64,000 bases of DNA, from assembly GCA_036850595.1 (NCBI GenBank), contig CM072165.1, positions 8,752,109-8,816,108 on the forward strand. Reading direction: 5' to 3'. The notes below the pieces were generated by a model. That model worked only from the letters and a program-made list of their open reading frames with translations, was not told where the DNA came from and did no database searches. The translations under genes were made by a program, and so were the position numbers. Below are positions 37,801 to 52,800 of the stretch, piece by piece; the first letter of the stretch is position 1; each line of letters starts with the position of its first letter. The DNA is from Rhyacichthys aspro (taxonomy: Eukaryota; Chordata; Actinopteri; Gobiiformes; Rhyacichthyidae).

Positions 37801-40800
37801 AAAGTGTCATTTGGAGTAATGAAATAAAAACTGTCAGTGATTTATAACTGACTGTTTCAATATGCCCGCTAATATAATGTCGGTGGTGTATGTGTATGCA
37901 GTTAAGGTGTATCTTTGTGTGCTTTCCATGCCCTCTCTCTACCCTGCTCCCGTTCTCAGTCCCATGTTCCCCATTAGAAGCTCATATCCCAGTGACCTCC
38001 ACAGTGTCTCCACAGGCCACCTGACCTAGAGAGGGGGTGTCAAAGGACCTTCTTATATCATTACACGCGCCGGTTCTGTCTCACATACACACTCAGGGAA
38101 CCCTCTAGTGGCGGCAGTAATTGCTATGACACCGGAGGTCATTTCCAGAGACGATACAGAATAAGGCCAGGTTAATCTGACCCCATCTTGTATGTGAGAG
38201 GTTGAATGAGGTACTAAATACAAAGGCAGTGTGTGGAAAATCTACGTTTCCATATTTGTTCAGTGCTCCTGAACAAAAACACATGCTTAAATGTGTGTCT
38301 TTTGTGTGTGGACTTATTGACAACTACTTCGTGTGTGTATGAGAACACGCCTCATTTTCAGACAGATCCGGCTTGTTTGCGGCAGATCGATGCAGCTTAC
38401 GGACCCGGTCCAAGTCCGATGAAAGACGGGGTTGCTCGTTGAAATTCCGCTATTTGCCACTCGACTCCTCTGTTGATCTACTTTGTTGTGGGTCATCGTG
38501 CACAATGTCACATCAATTGACTGGACTGATGGGAAGAGACAGACAGAAGGAGAAAATATTTTCCTCGGTCAGGCTATATTCTTGTCTGTCTTTTATCTTG
38601 TTCTCTCTGAACTTGTTTACAGGGTGAAACAGGTGAATCGTTTTAACAAAGAATGTCTGCTTGGCGAGACGCTTTGAATAGTGAGCTAAGGTGTTTTGCT
38701 GCCATTAAAGGAGCATCTCATCCTCAACAAGATGTATTTATGGAAGCAGAATTTAATGCTATCTGCCCTAGAGGCCTCTCAGCAGCCTCTATGACTGATT
38801 GCTGAGGCCAAGTGCCTTAAGCAGCTTTTTCCATGGGCCACAAGAGGGACGCTTTTTGTTAAGGACTGGAAAAACACATGCACAAGAATTTCAATCCAGT
38901 ACCCATATATTCATAGCTTATTTTACTTTGTTAGTTAAAGATGTTATTCCCTTTTTATTGTTATAAGGGCAAGTTTTTTTTTTAAGAAACACTGCATATT
39001 TTTAATTGGAAGATTGTATGAAGTGTATTTTTTTATATTGTGGCTTTACTTCCCTTCTAATTTATTTTTTAATTGTTCAGCACAGAAACAAGTCATTATA
39101 TCTCAAAGTTTACAGGCTCATTCATTGTCTGCTGTGATTAAAAAGGTGTCAAAATATTTGGGTCTAGTATTAAATGTGTGATATAAATCAGCATGTTTTA
39201 TAAGTGCCATCTTTTGTTTGTCCAGGCTCTGTGTTCGGCTGTGGTCGTGCCTGATGTGCTGCAAACAATGACACTGGTGTTCAGTGGGGCAGATGTGATG
39301 TGCGCCACAGGGGATCCCACCTACTCAACCCCATACCTTTTGGCCCAACGCGCTGGACAAAAGCTACAGATGGAGTTCCTTCATCAAAACAAACTGTCTG
39401 GTAAGCAGGCAAATGGCTCACTTTCTCCACAGCATACTTTTTCAATCTTTTCTGTTCTTTGATTTGTTGTTTTTCAAAGTACAGCACCATCCTTTTGCAT
39501 ACATTCAGAGTAAAGTTGACCTTATGCACATCTTTGCATGGCTGTTTATTTAATGAGGACAGGGGAACCATCTAAACATACCGATGGCCAGGGCTCAGCC
39601 TGGGTATGGTGCTTGGTCACAGACAGCCTCTATAAAAGTGGACAGGTCGTTTATTATCTTAGTCAGACCTGGAAAAGAAGCGCCTACACAAAAATAAATC
39701 TGTAATACAATAGCCTTGAGTTTAATGTTCCCTTTGAACCAAGTAAAAATTTCCAGCTGGCAGCTTGTCATAGTATTTTCATACCATTGTCTTTAAAATG
39801 ATAACTTTATTTAAACAAGCCAATCATGTTTAAAACCCATTCTGACTGTTGTGCTGCCATGTTTTTAGAAGCACAGAGGGAGTTTTTCTGTTTCCATTGC
39901 CATGAAAAGGAAATGAAGGCAGAAAACCCACAAAGTTTTAGCTCGTGAGTTTTGAGTTATTCTTTTCTCTCCTTCTGTTTGTCTTTCTCTCTCTTTGTAC
40001 ATTTCTTTGTACTGCACCTCATGTTCCTGGCATTGCAGGCACTGTTTTTTGCTGCTTCCTTATGGTGACTGTGTTTTGTTTCGGTACAGGGCTGATGATA
40101 AAAATGTATCAGATTAAAGGAGGCTGTGGCTTGGTCTGGGGGAGACTTTGACAGGAAGTGTATTTTACATAATGTATGTGCTGCATCTGTGCAAATTTGC
40201 AGGCACCAAGCCTGTTGGGGAGTTTAGTTCTTGCCGTGGGTCACCTGGTCGCCATGGCAATAGCCATTACTTGAAGGTGTGCTGATAGACATGTGTGGAA
40301 TGAATACACAGTTTTAGTGAGGGGTGTTGTTTATATATAGATATAGATAGTTTCAGACCAATAACATTTTCTAAAAGTCTAAATGCCACACTGATTTGTA
40401 GTACTTGCTGGTAGCATAGCGGGCAGAGCCTATGGGACTGACATCTACAGTTTGAGGCAGCAGGTCTTTGTAAGTCTATGACCACCCTCTGGGACCTACA
40501 TCAGATATCATGACATGAGTCACAGCATGTCAGAAGACAGCAGGTGCATTACTTCATTCAGCCTTTGCCCTTGTGTATACTTGTACAAGTGTAGGTCTAT
40601 GCTGTGTCTATGTAACATGTGTTTAATGCTACTAAATTCATGTGACTGGTGTGGATGCACAGCACTGCCTTTGAGCTGGTGCTCTCTGTCACATGGTAAA
40701 AGCAAGATTTTCTTTTACCATGGCCCTTTAGGCGGTCATTATGTACACACTATATATGTATATTGAAAAGTAGGTGTAATTTGGTGCAAAACAGTGCAGG

Positions 40801-43800
40801 TGACAGCATAGTTGTTCAAGACTCCATAAAATAACAGCTCCCATGTGACTTTTACTTCAAACCAAATGGCTGAAGATTACGTCGATACTCTGAGCCATTA
40901 TTTTTCTTTTGCAGGGTTTAGAAGTCCAGTAAAATATAATGGCACATATCTAAAAGTAATCACTCATGAACCTTCTGTGAAGTTCACTCTTGTGCTGTCC
41001 TAAAATGACCCTGTACCAGAAAATTGAAAATCCCTCTTTGACATTTTGCAACTGATGGACACATTGTTTTGTCACAAAGTTGTGCAAGACGCTGTGCATG
41101 TGCCCCCTGGGTTTGCTGAAAGACTTGTGAAATTTTTGATTAAACAGAAATTGAACTTTTCAGTTATGTGCAGCTTTGTGTCTTGCAGAAAATGGGAACA
41201 ATTGAATACCCACATGACACCCTCCCTACAGTACAGCCTGGTGTTGACAGAGGGAAGATAGAGACGAATAAAAGCAGCCACACAGCAGCCAATATTGAGG
41301 ACATCACACTTGTTTGAGACTTTTAGAAAATCACCGTCCTGTTACAGATTGATACAGTTGGATTCAATCTTTTTTCAGTCTGTTTTGATTCACTAAAATG
41401 GAGTGTTTGAATACATTAAGCCAGTGTGGATAGACTTGCGACCTCATCTGTGCCTGATTTGTTTGCAGCGGTGTGTTCTGCCATGCCATTGTGTTCATAC
41501 CTGCAGTGGCTTCATACCAAGTTCTTTTCCTCTTTGTTCTGCTTTATCCCACCACTTCAAAGCTGCACTTCAGGCCCCTATTCATCTACAGTGAGCTGTA
41601 AACCAGACACTTTTTATACTGTGAGTGAAATGACGACAAACACAGTCCTTTCCACCGCTACCGACATGATTGGAGGCTGAAATAAGCCTGCAATAAACAA
41701 CCGTCAAACACACTGAACAATTCTCGCCCTTAACGACTGTGGTTTTAAATTGTAGTAGCTTGACAAAACATCGCCGATACATCTCCTCACGCTGTGAATC
41801 ACTTGCTCAGTTTAAAAACAAAAAGAAAAAAAAAGATATATCTCCAATTCCCCTGGACGTGGTGTATAAAGCAACACTGTCAGCCTAGTTCTCCCTGAAC
41901 CCAGCCGTTGTCCCTTTGCTCCACAGCGGCTCATTTGTTACTCCAATCCACCAGTGTTAGGACATCCACTGTGTCCTGATGGCAGAGCATTGCCACTTCA
42001 TTAGCTCCTTCTCCCGCTGTATATGAGAGCATGCACACTAGCCTCGGCGGATTTCGTTCTCCCGCCTACACCTGCTCACCCCGGCACCCAGGGATACCGC
42101 AGGAGCACGGCCATTTGCATATCTCCATTCTGGATTTCCATTAAAAAAGCCAATGGCAGCTCTCTGAGGCAATGTCTCCTCGCTTTTTAGGAACCCCTGA
42201 AGGCAGCCTCAATGATGGCTCTATCCCTTTTAGTCAGGGGCTTGCACTGCTGTAGTTTGTTGTGTATTTTGGGGTTCATCTATCATTTTTTATGTCAAGT
42301 GTATTCCCTTACAGGCCAAATAAAAAAGAAAAGAAAAAGAAAAACATGTAAATCCTGTGCTGTTAGGTCAGTACTCCCTAATACATGAACTATCAGCCAA
42401 ACTCTAAGCCTACTGAAAAAAAAATGTCTTAGCTTCTGTACATTTCTAAATTATTAAAACAAACTATGTACAGTCTAATAAAATTGTGCAAATACTGGCT
42501 TTAAAGCTGCGATTTATATCTGCATTAAACAGTTGGTCCTCTAAGATGCAGAGCCTTTGCCAGCTATTCCACTGTAAATCTCTGCATAAAAGCATCATCT
42601 AATGCCTAAACTGTAAACAGAGCTATGTAAACATGTAAATTGAGTTTTATAGCCTCTGTTCACTCCATCCAAGAGGCTATTGTATTGTAAAACCAAGTTA
42701 AACTGCAATGCCTCTTACTATTGACATCATTGTGCTTCGTCTTAAATGACACACGGCGGATTTGGAGGCAAAGAAGTTTTACCGTCGCCACCCTAGCATC
42801 TCCAACGCCTCGGATCTCTGAATCTCTGAATCTAGCAGAACATTAAAAATTTATCCAGCAGGCTCTCTGTGTGGATAATAAAAAGATGAACACCACCAAC
42901 ACTCACCAGCCCAGACACAAACAGTGAATCAGAGGTTGTTTCATCGTTTCATCGTGGTGCTTCATTCCACAACACTGCATGTTTCCTCCTGTTGTTTTTT
43001 TTTTTTTGGTTCCTCTCAGTGTTGTCTTGAACTAAAATATAAATGCCACACAAGAACGTTAGAGGGTCAGAAGGTCAAGAGGTGCTGCAGAGTTTGGCGT
43101 TTCAGAGTTTTTTTTCCCCTACAGTTGTTGTAGTAAACATTTGACATCATCTGGTGTCTTTTTTTTTCATAATAGCTTCTTCTATTCTCATCATTTAATT
43201 TTAATTTGACTTTTTCTATTATTTGTTTTCCAGTTCATGACAAAGCAAACGCCCCCCATTCCCCCACTGTCCGCTGCTTCTCGGGTAAACCACTTTAGTG
43301 ACCGTTGCCGTGGGCGACCAGATGGCTAATTGAGCTCTCTGTCATGTCACCTCCCTCCACCAGGGACCGAGCCAATCAGCGCGGGCCAGACTTCACAACT
43401 GCCGCCCCCAAAGACCACCCCAGCCCCATCTTTACCGAGTCCAGCTTTAGAGCCCCCGCGGGGACTGTTAAGAAGGCTCACACACAGAGAGCCTTGTTAC
43501 AACTGATACAGCATCAAGGCACTCGGCTTATTTACATTCTCGCGACCTAGGAGAACTAGAAAGTGCTGCAAGTGCCTGTGGGTAAAAAAAACAAAAAGAG
43601 TGAAATACTTCTGCAGTTTGTTGATTACATTCTGTCACATTCTGTGTATTCATGATGATGATATTGGCACATTCTAGCACTTTTAAAGCAGATGTTTCAA
43701 ATGCCATATAGACTAATTGTCACTTCTTTTGACTCATCATCATGTGCATTATAAATGAAATTATACCTGGATTTAGTGATCATTTTCCTGGTTAAACTCA

Positions 43801-46800
43801 ACTAAATGGCGGTAAACATTATACATCATATAATGTTATTTCAAAAATGTTCTTACATAATGGTGTGCTTGCTCACAAACCACCACCAAAGCCAAAAACA
43901 GATTGATTTTATAGATAAATTGTGGAAAATCCAGGTTCTGTAGCAGTATCTGAAATTAAAGCACTTTGCAGCTTGAAATTAGAGTCATTGTTGAAAGTAA
44001 GTAGTATCTTGATTGGTTCTATGGGATTTTACGGCATTTTCGTATTACTAGAGAAATCAATAAAATAATTATAGTGATGTCAAATGACACAGATCCCATA
44101 TGCCTAGCTTTTACTCAGTTTATTAAAAAGCATATGAAAACAGATAATGAGTTTGACACTAGTATGTCAAGAAGAAGCTATATGTTGTTAAATGAACTCG
44201 TGCAAAAGATATGTGGCTTTAATAAGATGCATCAGTGCTGTCCATAAAAGGGGGATGGAGGGGGGGTTCGCCTCAATTAAAAGTGGTTTCAATTAAAGTT
44301 ATTTTACCTTGCTTGATGAGAGCAGTGGAGGTACAGAAGATAAGATCTGTAAGATATTACCAAGGCGCGGGCAGAAAATTGAACCCCAGAATTGAAGCTA
44401 ATTGAATTTTGTGAATGATAAGGTTGAATGTTGGGTGCTACTGAAGCTAGTGAGAAAAAAATAGCACAGGAAAAGCATCCGATTAAAATGGTCAAAGATG
44501 AAGCAAGGACAGACTGTAAAAGGCTTTTTAGCTGATGCACTACATGGATTTTTTATGCTTTGAAATTTTCCAAGAACACCTTATCTTTGACTTCTAAAAA
44601 ACACTGACCAAAGCCCTGACGAAATAAATAGCAGTATGTATAATCACATTTTATGCTGCAAGTGGGGAAAACAGATAATATTGTGCTGCTTCTCAAAAGT
44701 GAAACTGAGATTGGAAGGTCAGAGTCCGTTTAAAGTACGGACCAGTAAAGGACCTGTTTGGAGCAATGTTTTGCTTAAGGACACTTTGCAATAATGGAGA
44801 ATAAATCCCGGCTTTGTGTTTGAAGGACAAGACGGGGATATAACCTGGGATTACCACTATGTCTATCTGAAACTGCCCCACATTCCTATAGCGTTGTTGT
44901 TGACATGTTGTGATGGAACTGGTCATCTTGACAGAGAACATCTAGATCATTTATTCTGGGCCCTTAGGCAGAATGGGATTGCATGCGTTTAATTGAACTC
45001 ATTTATTTCACAGGCCAATCTTACAACGTCTTATTTTCGAACGATCTTTTATTTTATTGTTGTATTTGAAAAAGTTGTTTACGGACTTTTTTTCACTTTA
45101 CAGATTTCCCCAGACTGGAGCCGTGGTCGGAGTGTTCGCTGCCGTCCGACTTCTCCCCCTTCATGGATGGCTACCTCTACATCAGCTCCGGCACCGGCAA
45201 GGCAACTCTGGACCGCCAACGGAGAGACGGTGAGCTCAGACGCCGCTTTGCAAATCACCCTCAACCCCCCCTCCGGCAAGGGCAATCAATCCATCAATCC
45301 ATTTGTAAGCAATTTACCCCGCGTGTTTGTCAGAGGTCTACTCCAGTTAGACGCTGATCGATCAATCAGTGTCAGTCTGTCACTTGTCAAACTGCCAATC
45401 GTTTAATCCGTTCGCCAAACAGACCAGCGAAGACGATCAATGCATCTGTCTTTCAAATGTGCATAGCTCCTCGGAGGATACTTGTCAAACAGGAAGCATG
45501 TTTTTAGAAGAGCCACAAAGGGGACAGCTAAAATGAACATGCTTCCTTCCAAACTTCCGAACACTTGTATTGTTTTCCAAAAGTGTTTAAACTTTTAATC
45601 AGGCTCTGTTTCCCGTAGTCCCGCTTGTCCGAACAGCTGGAGCGCTTCCGAGGCCCGTGGGTAATTAGGAGAGGGTGCCAGCTTCAGATGTTGCCCCGGG
45701 GGAAGGGGGGCGGGGGTTTGTTGGGGAAGGTAAAGGCGAGCGATGGGGAGGGAAGGTAGAAGAAAGGTGTGCGGGCGCTTGGTGACAGCTTGCAGCAACC
45801 TGTGACTGGAATAAGCTCCTCCGTCCCGGGCTAGACATCCATCTCTATTTTCATCAGACCCTACACACAGAGCTCTCACTGGTGGGTATAGGCGCAGGCT
45901 AATGAACAGGGCTGAGGTCTGGGAAATTGCCCCGAGAGAGGGTGGGGTGCGGAGGAGGGACAGTTCACGCTGGTATCTCTTCAAGTTCTCACTATTTATT
46001 TAAGCAGAGCGTATTAAGATTTGAAAACAGCGGCTTGAATTTGGAAGCCATTTAAGTCAAAGTGTTATTGGATTGTTTACATTTTTATGCTTTGAAAAGT
46101 AAAATCCTTTCTTTATCTATTGCCTGCATATAAAATCCATTTAACTGCTGGCTTTATCAAAAACTATTTTCTCCTAATGTCTGTACCAAGCCTTGACTCC
46201 GAGCTGAGGGCGTCCCAACTCGTATTTACTTTAAATAACACATGGCCTATGGGTAAGTGCCTCGTAAAACCCAATTTTCAAAAGTCTGTGCTGTCACATT
46301 AACTATACCATCTAAATCTGGCTCCTGCTTTAGTCGCAGTGAAGCTACAGGTATTCATCTCGCCCCGGACCACTTTAGTCACGGCGCTCGCGACTGTCAC
46401 ATCACTCACATCGTCGCCTCTCCGCAGCACACGTAAGTGCTGGTAATATTTTGGACGATAAATATCCTGTTATGTCATCTATTATGTAGAGTGGAACAAG
46501 TTCAGCTTTTGTGCTTTAATGGAGCTTTAACTGCCGCTACAGCTTTTGAAAAATTCAGAAGGCTGGAATTTAAAACTTCCAACTTCTTCATTCATGAGGA
46601 AGTGCTGTTAGGACTTTGTGAGCGCGGAGCATTGAGGTATTTTTGAATGTACTCCAGGATGCCTTTGCTCCAATCCTAATGGTTTGATGGTCTATAGATA
46701 CTCCTAAGCTCTTAATAATTCATAGGTTGTGCTGGAGGCTTAATAAAAGCACTCTTCCACTACTCCTCAAACCTGTGCTCTTTTTGTCTGAAAACATTTC

Positions 46801-49800
46801 CAATAGGCTGCTGTTTGTGGAATCCAGCGTACAAGAAGGTACAATCTGAATTTGATAAGCAATTATGGTAATGGGCCTGACAGAGGTGGCATTGGGGATC
46901 ATTGTGCCTAATGAAGTAAACCGTAGTATTTGAAAGAACTCCATTTATTCAGAAGCTACAGGGAATATAGATTAGGCAGATAAATACAATATTCCTTGTT
47001 TTGTTTGTTCTGAAATCAAGGTTGGACTGCTTATTTTCGAGCAGGGCTCCTCTTTATTTGCTGCTCTGCTCTATATCCGGTTTACACAGTTGATTCCAGC
47101 TAAATGAAGCCCCCCCCCAGACCTAAATGGGTCGGAGAGTGACTCACGCCACTCCCGCAGTAAAGAGTGTGTACATGCTTCGTGCCTGTCTGCGGTGTCT
47201 GTGTGCCTTTAGGGACCTGGGACTGAAAAGAGAGACAGTAGGCAGTTACTGTCTGAAATGGTGAGTGGCAGCAGGGAAATGGAACCCCTAATTTCTGATT
47301 AGTTTTGTCTTTTCCTCATCTGCGGCGCCGTGTGTTTCGCCTGCAACAGTATCTCGCGCCTGCCAGAGAGAGACGAGGGAGGGAAGAGAACAGGAGGAAT
47401 TGTGTTTTTATTGAGGACACAAATCTGAGCTCATATGAACAATTCAATTACTTTCAGCGACAAAAGCAGCAGTTTTGATTATAAAGCACATCTTTTTTAT
47501 GGTTAAAATTAGTTGTCAAAGAGTGTTGAATGTTTGGGATTTCACATTACTACTTAGATTTCTTTATATATATATATATATTCAGCAAAGCCTTTTAAAC
47601 AATTTGTCCAGAGTTGATATGCCTTGAGGAATGTGTCTGTTCTAACTCTGCTTCTTCTTCCCTTAATGAGTGTGTAGTGCTGTAAGGCCAGAAATACATG
47701 GCAGCTATTTATTTTTTATCTTATGCCATATCTGTCCGTTCCTGCCTGTAATGAAGTGGGCTGTAATTCTGGCACAGACAGATCGTTCAGATCCCTTCAG
47801 TTTCTCGATTTCCATTTCCAGCCCCCCTGACAAGCTGTCCAGCAGATGTCTTCATCACAGATATTTTAGTCTGATGGTGAGATAGGCGGAAGATTGGCGA
47901 AGAGCGGGGGCAGTGAGTGAGGGAAGACTCACTGGAAAAGGGCTCAAGCTCCTGTTTCCATGCAAAATAAAGCCGATACATTGTTAATTATGAAGTTGAC
48001 GATGAAGTCTGTAAATGTTGGGATTGGATGTTAGTAAGTTAAAAAACCTGTAAAATGTATTTTTACATCAAAATCAGGATAAGCAGCCTTTTTCAAGCTA
48101 GTGTGCAAGCTAATTGGGTGGATTTTTCTGGTGGAGGCATGCAGAACGCTTGGCTTCCGCTGGCGTTGTCTCCTGCGGCTGGTAGCGGACTCCTGTGGAG
48201 AACGGCTGGGCCACAGGGCCATGGCTGTGTGTGGGAAACAGCTGGCAATGGACGCAGCTGCCTGATTGTAAATCAAGCACTATTGTTCTCCCCATTGAGC
48301 TCCAGTGCATGTGTGAAAGCTTGTGCTATCAAGCCGCAAAGGAAATGTGCAACCACAAAGAGAGGAGGAAAAAGCGCTGGTTATTATTTCATCCCATTTT
48401 TTTCTGGTGGAATTAATTCATGGGTTCTAAAGGTATTCAGCGCCGTGGGAGAAAATAACTCATGGAATCCAACCTTGCTGAATAATAAAACTTGCACTGA
48501 GATGACTGAATGGTTTAAATTATTATTTTTTTGAGCTGTGTAGATCCACTAATAAATAATGAATACCATTAGTATTTTTAACAGAGTATATATATTTATA
48601 ACAGAAGAATGGACTTTGCCTCGTGAATGGTAGTTTTTATATTAGAAATATGGTTTGCTCTTGAAGTTCTTAATACGGTGTTTAATCAAAGAATGATTTT
48701 ATTATCAAGTCATTAAATAAAAAAGAAGAACTGTACTGTCTTCTCATTAACCTTTACATTCATGCTCTTTTGAATGGGTCCAGACACACAGGTCAGAAGT
48801 CACTGCTCCTCACCAGAGGGTTGTGACCTCATCAGCTTAAACTTAGCTGAAAAGCTGAAGTTAAAGGGATGCTACTATCCTTTTAATCATCTTATGACCC
48901 CGAGAGTTTGTTTTCAGTGGGTGCAGACCTAGAGCACAGCAGCTACTTAAAATGGGAATGATGAAGTTTATGAAAGAAAATGTCTAAATAATCAGTGCCA
49001 TTACTGCTCTTTTGCAGCTTGTGATCACAATTGACTTGAATCAAGTGTGCCTCTTAAGAAGATGATTACATGATTGTTGCAGAAGCCACAAATGGAGACG
49101 CCGGTTATTACCCGATTAGAGAAAGGACAGGGGAAAGCTGTAAAAGCAGTATTCTGCTACAGCACATAACAACAACTTAACTCCCTCTTCCTGGAAATGA
49201 TGGACATGACATTTGCACGAATGTGAACTGCTTTACAATTTTTTTTCCGTCGCCAAGACAACAGTGCATCCTGGCTGATAGATTAGATCGGTAATGACTT
49301 TAAATACCAATCATTCTTTCACACAGACCTGCTACATGCATGATTGGTTTAGATAGAGATGATGATTCTCAAGCTGGCGGAATTATTTCTTCTCCCTTGA
49401 AGCAAAGTGGGGTCAGAGAGGACAGTGTTTTTCAAATGCCACACAAGCAACAAGATATGAATCATTTTTTATAGATTTAAAGCACTTTGCAGAATCTTGT
49501 CCAACTGTTTTTTGTTTTTTTCTTGAGACAAAGACAAAGTGAGAAAAGGCCACAACGGGAGACAAGACAAGGGTGAACAGTGTGAAAGTGGCATCCTCCT
49601 TTCCTATGCTTATCAAATCTTTTGCCTTTAAAAGCCAGTTGTAGACACTTCCTTTTTATTGGAACTATATCTGTTCCTTCAGAAACATCACACACATTTG
49701 GCAGAGGAATGCACAATTAGCATATTCATGAGATGAATACAGTGGAAAGTTTCAAGCGATGGGAGATTGGGGGAAGGGGTGCTGCTTTTTCCAATGTGTT

Positions 49801-52800
49801 TGTTGCGGAACAAAAAAAGCAGATGGCACGGTGACTTTGAAAAATCCAAAATTAGGTATGTTTTCATGAACTTCACGCTCATTGGCTATGTAAATCGCAC
49901 AGTCAGACAGTCATGAAAGACAATGCGCCGTGTGTGTTTTCCAGCTCTTCCACTGAGATCATGTTTGTTGATTGAAATCTGCTCAATACTTGGAGTCTCC
50001 CAGTGTGACTACCTTCACTAACTGTATTCTGTGTGTGTGACTCGGTGTCTTACAGCGGACAAGAAACTAAGGAAACCTCCCTCGAAGTTAAAAGCCAGTC
50101 TGAACACCAGCCAAATTGTTCAGCTTTCAGATTCCACTTGCCCACTATCTATGCAACCCTCGCGTCTCAAAGGGGAGGGTATCTTAGATTATAACGTCTG
50201 GCGTTACAAGCTGAGTGGACCTTTAAAAAGCGACAAAACAGATCAGTGAGTGTAAAAGAGGCTGGTGATACTGCCAGCTCTATACATCCATCCATCCATG
50301 AACACAGAGGTCTTATCTAGCAACTTTTAAATGGTTTTGTGGCGCTGCTGTCTTTGCTTGTAGAGAGTCATTAGCTGTGTTTAATAGGGTTGGAGTGCTG
50401 CTAATTGTACACAAACCAATCTCTAACATTGCAGGCTGTAATTAATTTCCCTTTTCTGACTCAACAAACAATGGCCAATTTGTTAAGTTTTATCAGGGCG
50501 TGAACGTATGCTTCTACTGTAGGAGTCTGGGAGATAAAGCAGGCATATTGGAGTATTGATATGAAAAGTGTAAGAAAGGAGCTACAAATTGTCTGGAATT
50601 AGCCATTTTTAAGAGACTCATCTTCTCTACTGTATAGCCCCATTTTACATAAGCTGTAATGACTCACTATGGACCAGCTTTCCTACATTTCATGCACCAT
50701 ATGACGCAGTTAATTCAAGATTCCTGTATTTTACCAGTTGTCTGATTGATAAGTTTTAAAGAAATACAGTCATAAATGAATAAAGTAGCTTTGAAAGTTT
50801 ATTACTAAAATTCCCCTTGGTGAGTAAGCAGCAATAGAAAAAGCGCATTGATTTTATAATGTCTTCGGTTTTATAGCTGGATAAACAGCCAGATCACAGC
50901 AGGATGCTAACACAGTAGATAGAAGATCTTGGAAAAACAATTCTTCTGAACAATGTCCAATATGTGTGTTTCAGATATGATGCGTCGTTGGTGCACCCTC
51001 GAGGCTGGATTTCTCAGTTACTACGAGAGCGAGAGAAACCCGACGGCTATCTCCAGGGTGGACGTCACGGAGGTGGTCAGTCTGGCGGTCAACAAAACTG
51101 AGACAATGACTGGAGCTGGGTGCGAACGGACACAGACAGATTTACACACCGCCGCTTTAAATAAACAGTATTGATTCATTACACTGGTTCATTCAAGTCT
51201 AAGATACAGCCCCACACTCATCATGTGTCCCGTTAGCATAATCTTTATTCAGCCATCTTTCAATTTAACAGGCCCTATCAAGGCTTTATGAGAGTTATAT
51301 TTCCTGTTTACTTGGGCTGCGTTTGCCACTTTAACACTCTTCCCTCCCATCCGGACTGCTCCACTCTCCGCTCTGCAAAGTTATTATTCATTTGAAAAAG
51401 TTTCGCTGACTACAAACTTTTATTTCTTCTGGAGGTGTAGCAAACGAACGACAGGGGAACAGATGTCTCCATCTTTTCCCGTTCAGTCTCTCCACGCTCA
51501 CAATAGATTGTACTGTGTACGTGCGCGGCTCTGAGTCTGATAATGTCCCATGATTAAAGCATAAGCCAAGTACTTAATGACACTAGCAGATGTTGTGAAG
51601 AGCAGCGAACAGTGTTTTTATTTTTAAACGCTATTTATACAGCCGATAGACTCACATCTGGCCAGCTGAAACTATGACCTTTATTCTGAAGTGAGCAGTG
51701 CTGACAGGTTATAATGATCATTTTCTGTGTGGATGAACCTTACGAAGCAACAGTCATTTTTACAGCGCCGCATACATCGACTTACAGGTCCCAGAGTCGC
51801 GCTAGAAAGCCTATTATTTCTTCTTTGCCATCATAATAGCTGTATGTTTCACTAGATTAAACTCTGAGCTTCATTCCCGCGCAGAAACTTCCCAGCATGC
51901 CTAAGCGCCGAGAGAGCGGGGACGCCTCACCTCTTGACTGCGCGCCTCTCATGAATATTAACGTATGCAGATGTCACACTTTTACCGGCAGCCTATCGCC
52001 GAGCTACAGGAGGCCGTAGGTGTAGTTTCCATTAAACACAGCGTTTGGGTAATTTCAGCGTGGCAAGAGGACACCGTGAATTACAGCGCGTCCCTGAACA
52101 CATACTAAAGTTGTGTGAATATTACAGAGCCGCTCATAAAGGAATTAATGCAAAAAGTGAGAATGTTGGGCGATGATAAGTTGGGCTTTCACCAGCCAGG
52201 TTTTTACAAGAACATGTCTTAGTAAATTCTGACCTTCAAATTCAACTTCAGACTTTTGAAATATAGCTTTTTACTTTTTAGTTATCGCAGCCTTCCGCTT
52301 TAAATCCCTGTCCTGTTCTGAGACACCAAAAAAAATAGCAGCTTTGAAAGATTTTTAATAAAGCTAAGGTACTCACAGAAATATGGATTATATATGTGAG
52401 GACTCAGGAGCTATGCCATTCTCGGCAAGAACAGGAGCCTTTAGCAGAAAATGAAATGTATGTTTGAAACTAAAAATACTCTCAGTTGTACTATTTGCAT
52501 CTATAAGCTTCAACCCTAAGAAGACAAGAAAATCAAGGCAAAATTTCAGCTCCAGAAATGGTCTATTCATGTAACCAGTGTCAAAATATATGGCAGGTCA
52601 ATAACAGAACATAATAATGAAATGGTGACTGTTGTAAAAAAAAATGGATTCCTTAAGCAACCATTTAGAAAATCCATTATTTTTTTCTGCTGTTCAATAT
52701 GTCCAGTTGGCTTTCTACTAACACACAATAAATTAAAAAGCAATATGTCAATTTGGCTTGTAGATCAAGACACATATGCTACTCAGAGTGTAAACGATTG

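Larger units (their letters stand above)
45230..50974 (+). other. arap2 intron after exon 14 (5.7 kb)
   Basis: It holds a (TA)n run at 47566-47580, a GC-rich patch at about 45600-45960, and a candidate cryptic exon at 50056-50245. Exons 14 and 15 join directly in frame within PH3. Confidence 0.6.

Noticed and set aside
40400..40490. Second tRNA/SINE-like head
   Set aside because: Only weak resemblance and no B box or tail; not supportable as an RNA gene.
45595..45984. 129-codon open frame on the minus strand in intron 14
   Set aside because: It lies in a GC-rich patch, has no recognisable domain and no splice partners, and is biased to Pro/Leu/Ser as expected from base composition.
48055..48534. 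159-codon open frame on the plus strand in intron 14
   Set aside because: The composition looks random and there is no domain. It is not usable as an arap2 exon because exons 14 and 15 join directly in frame.
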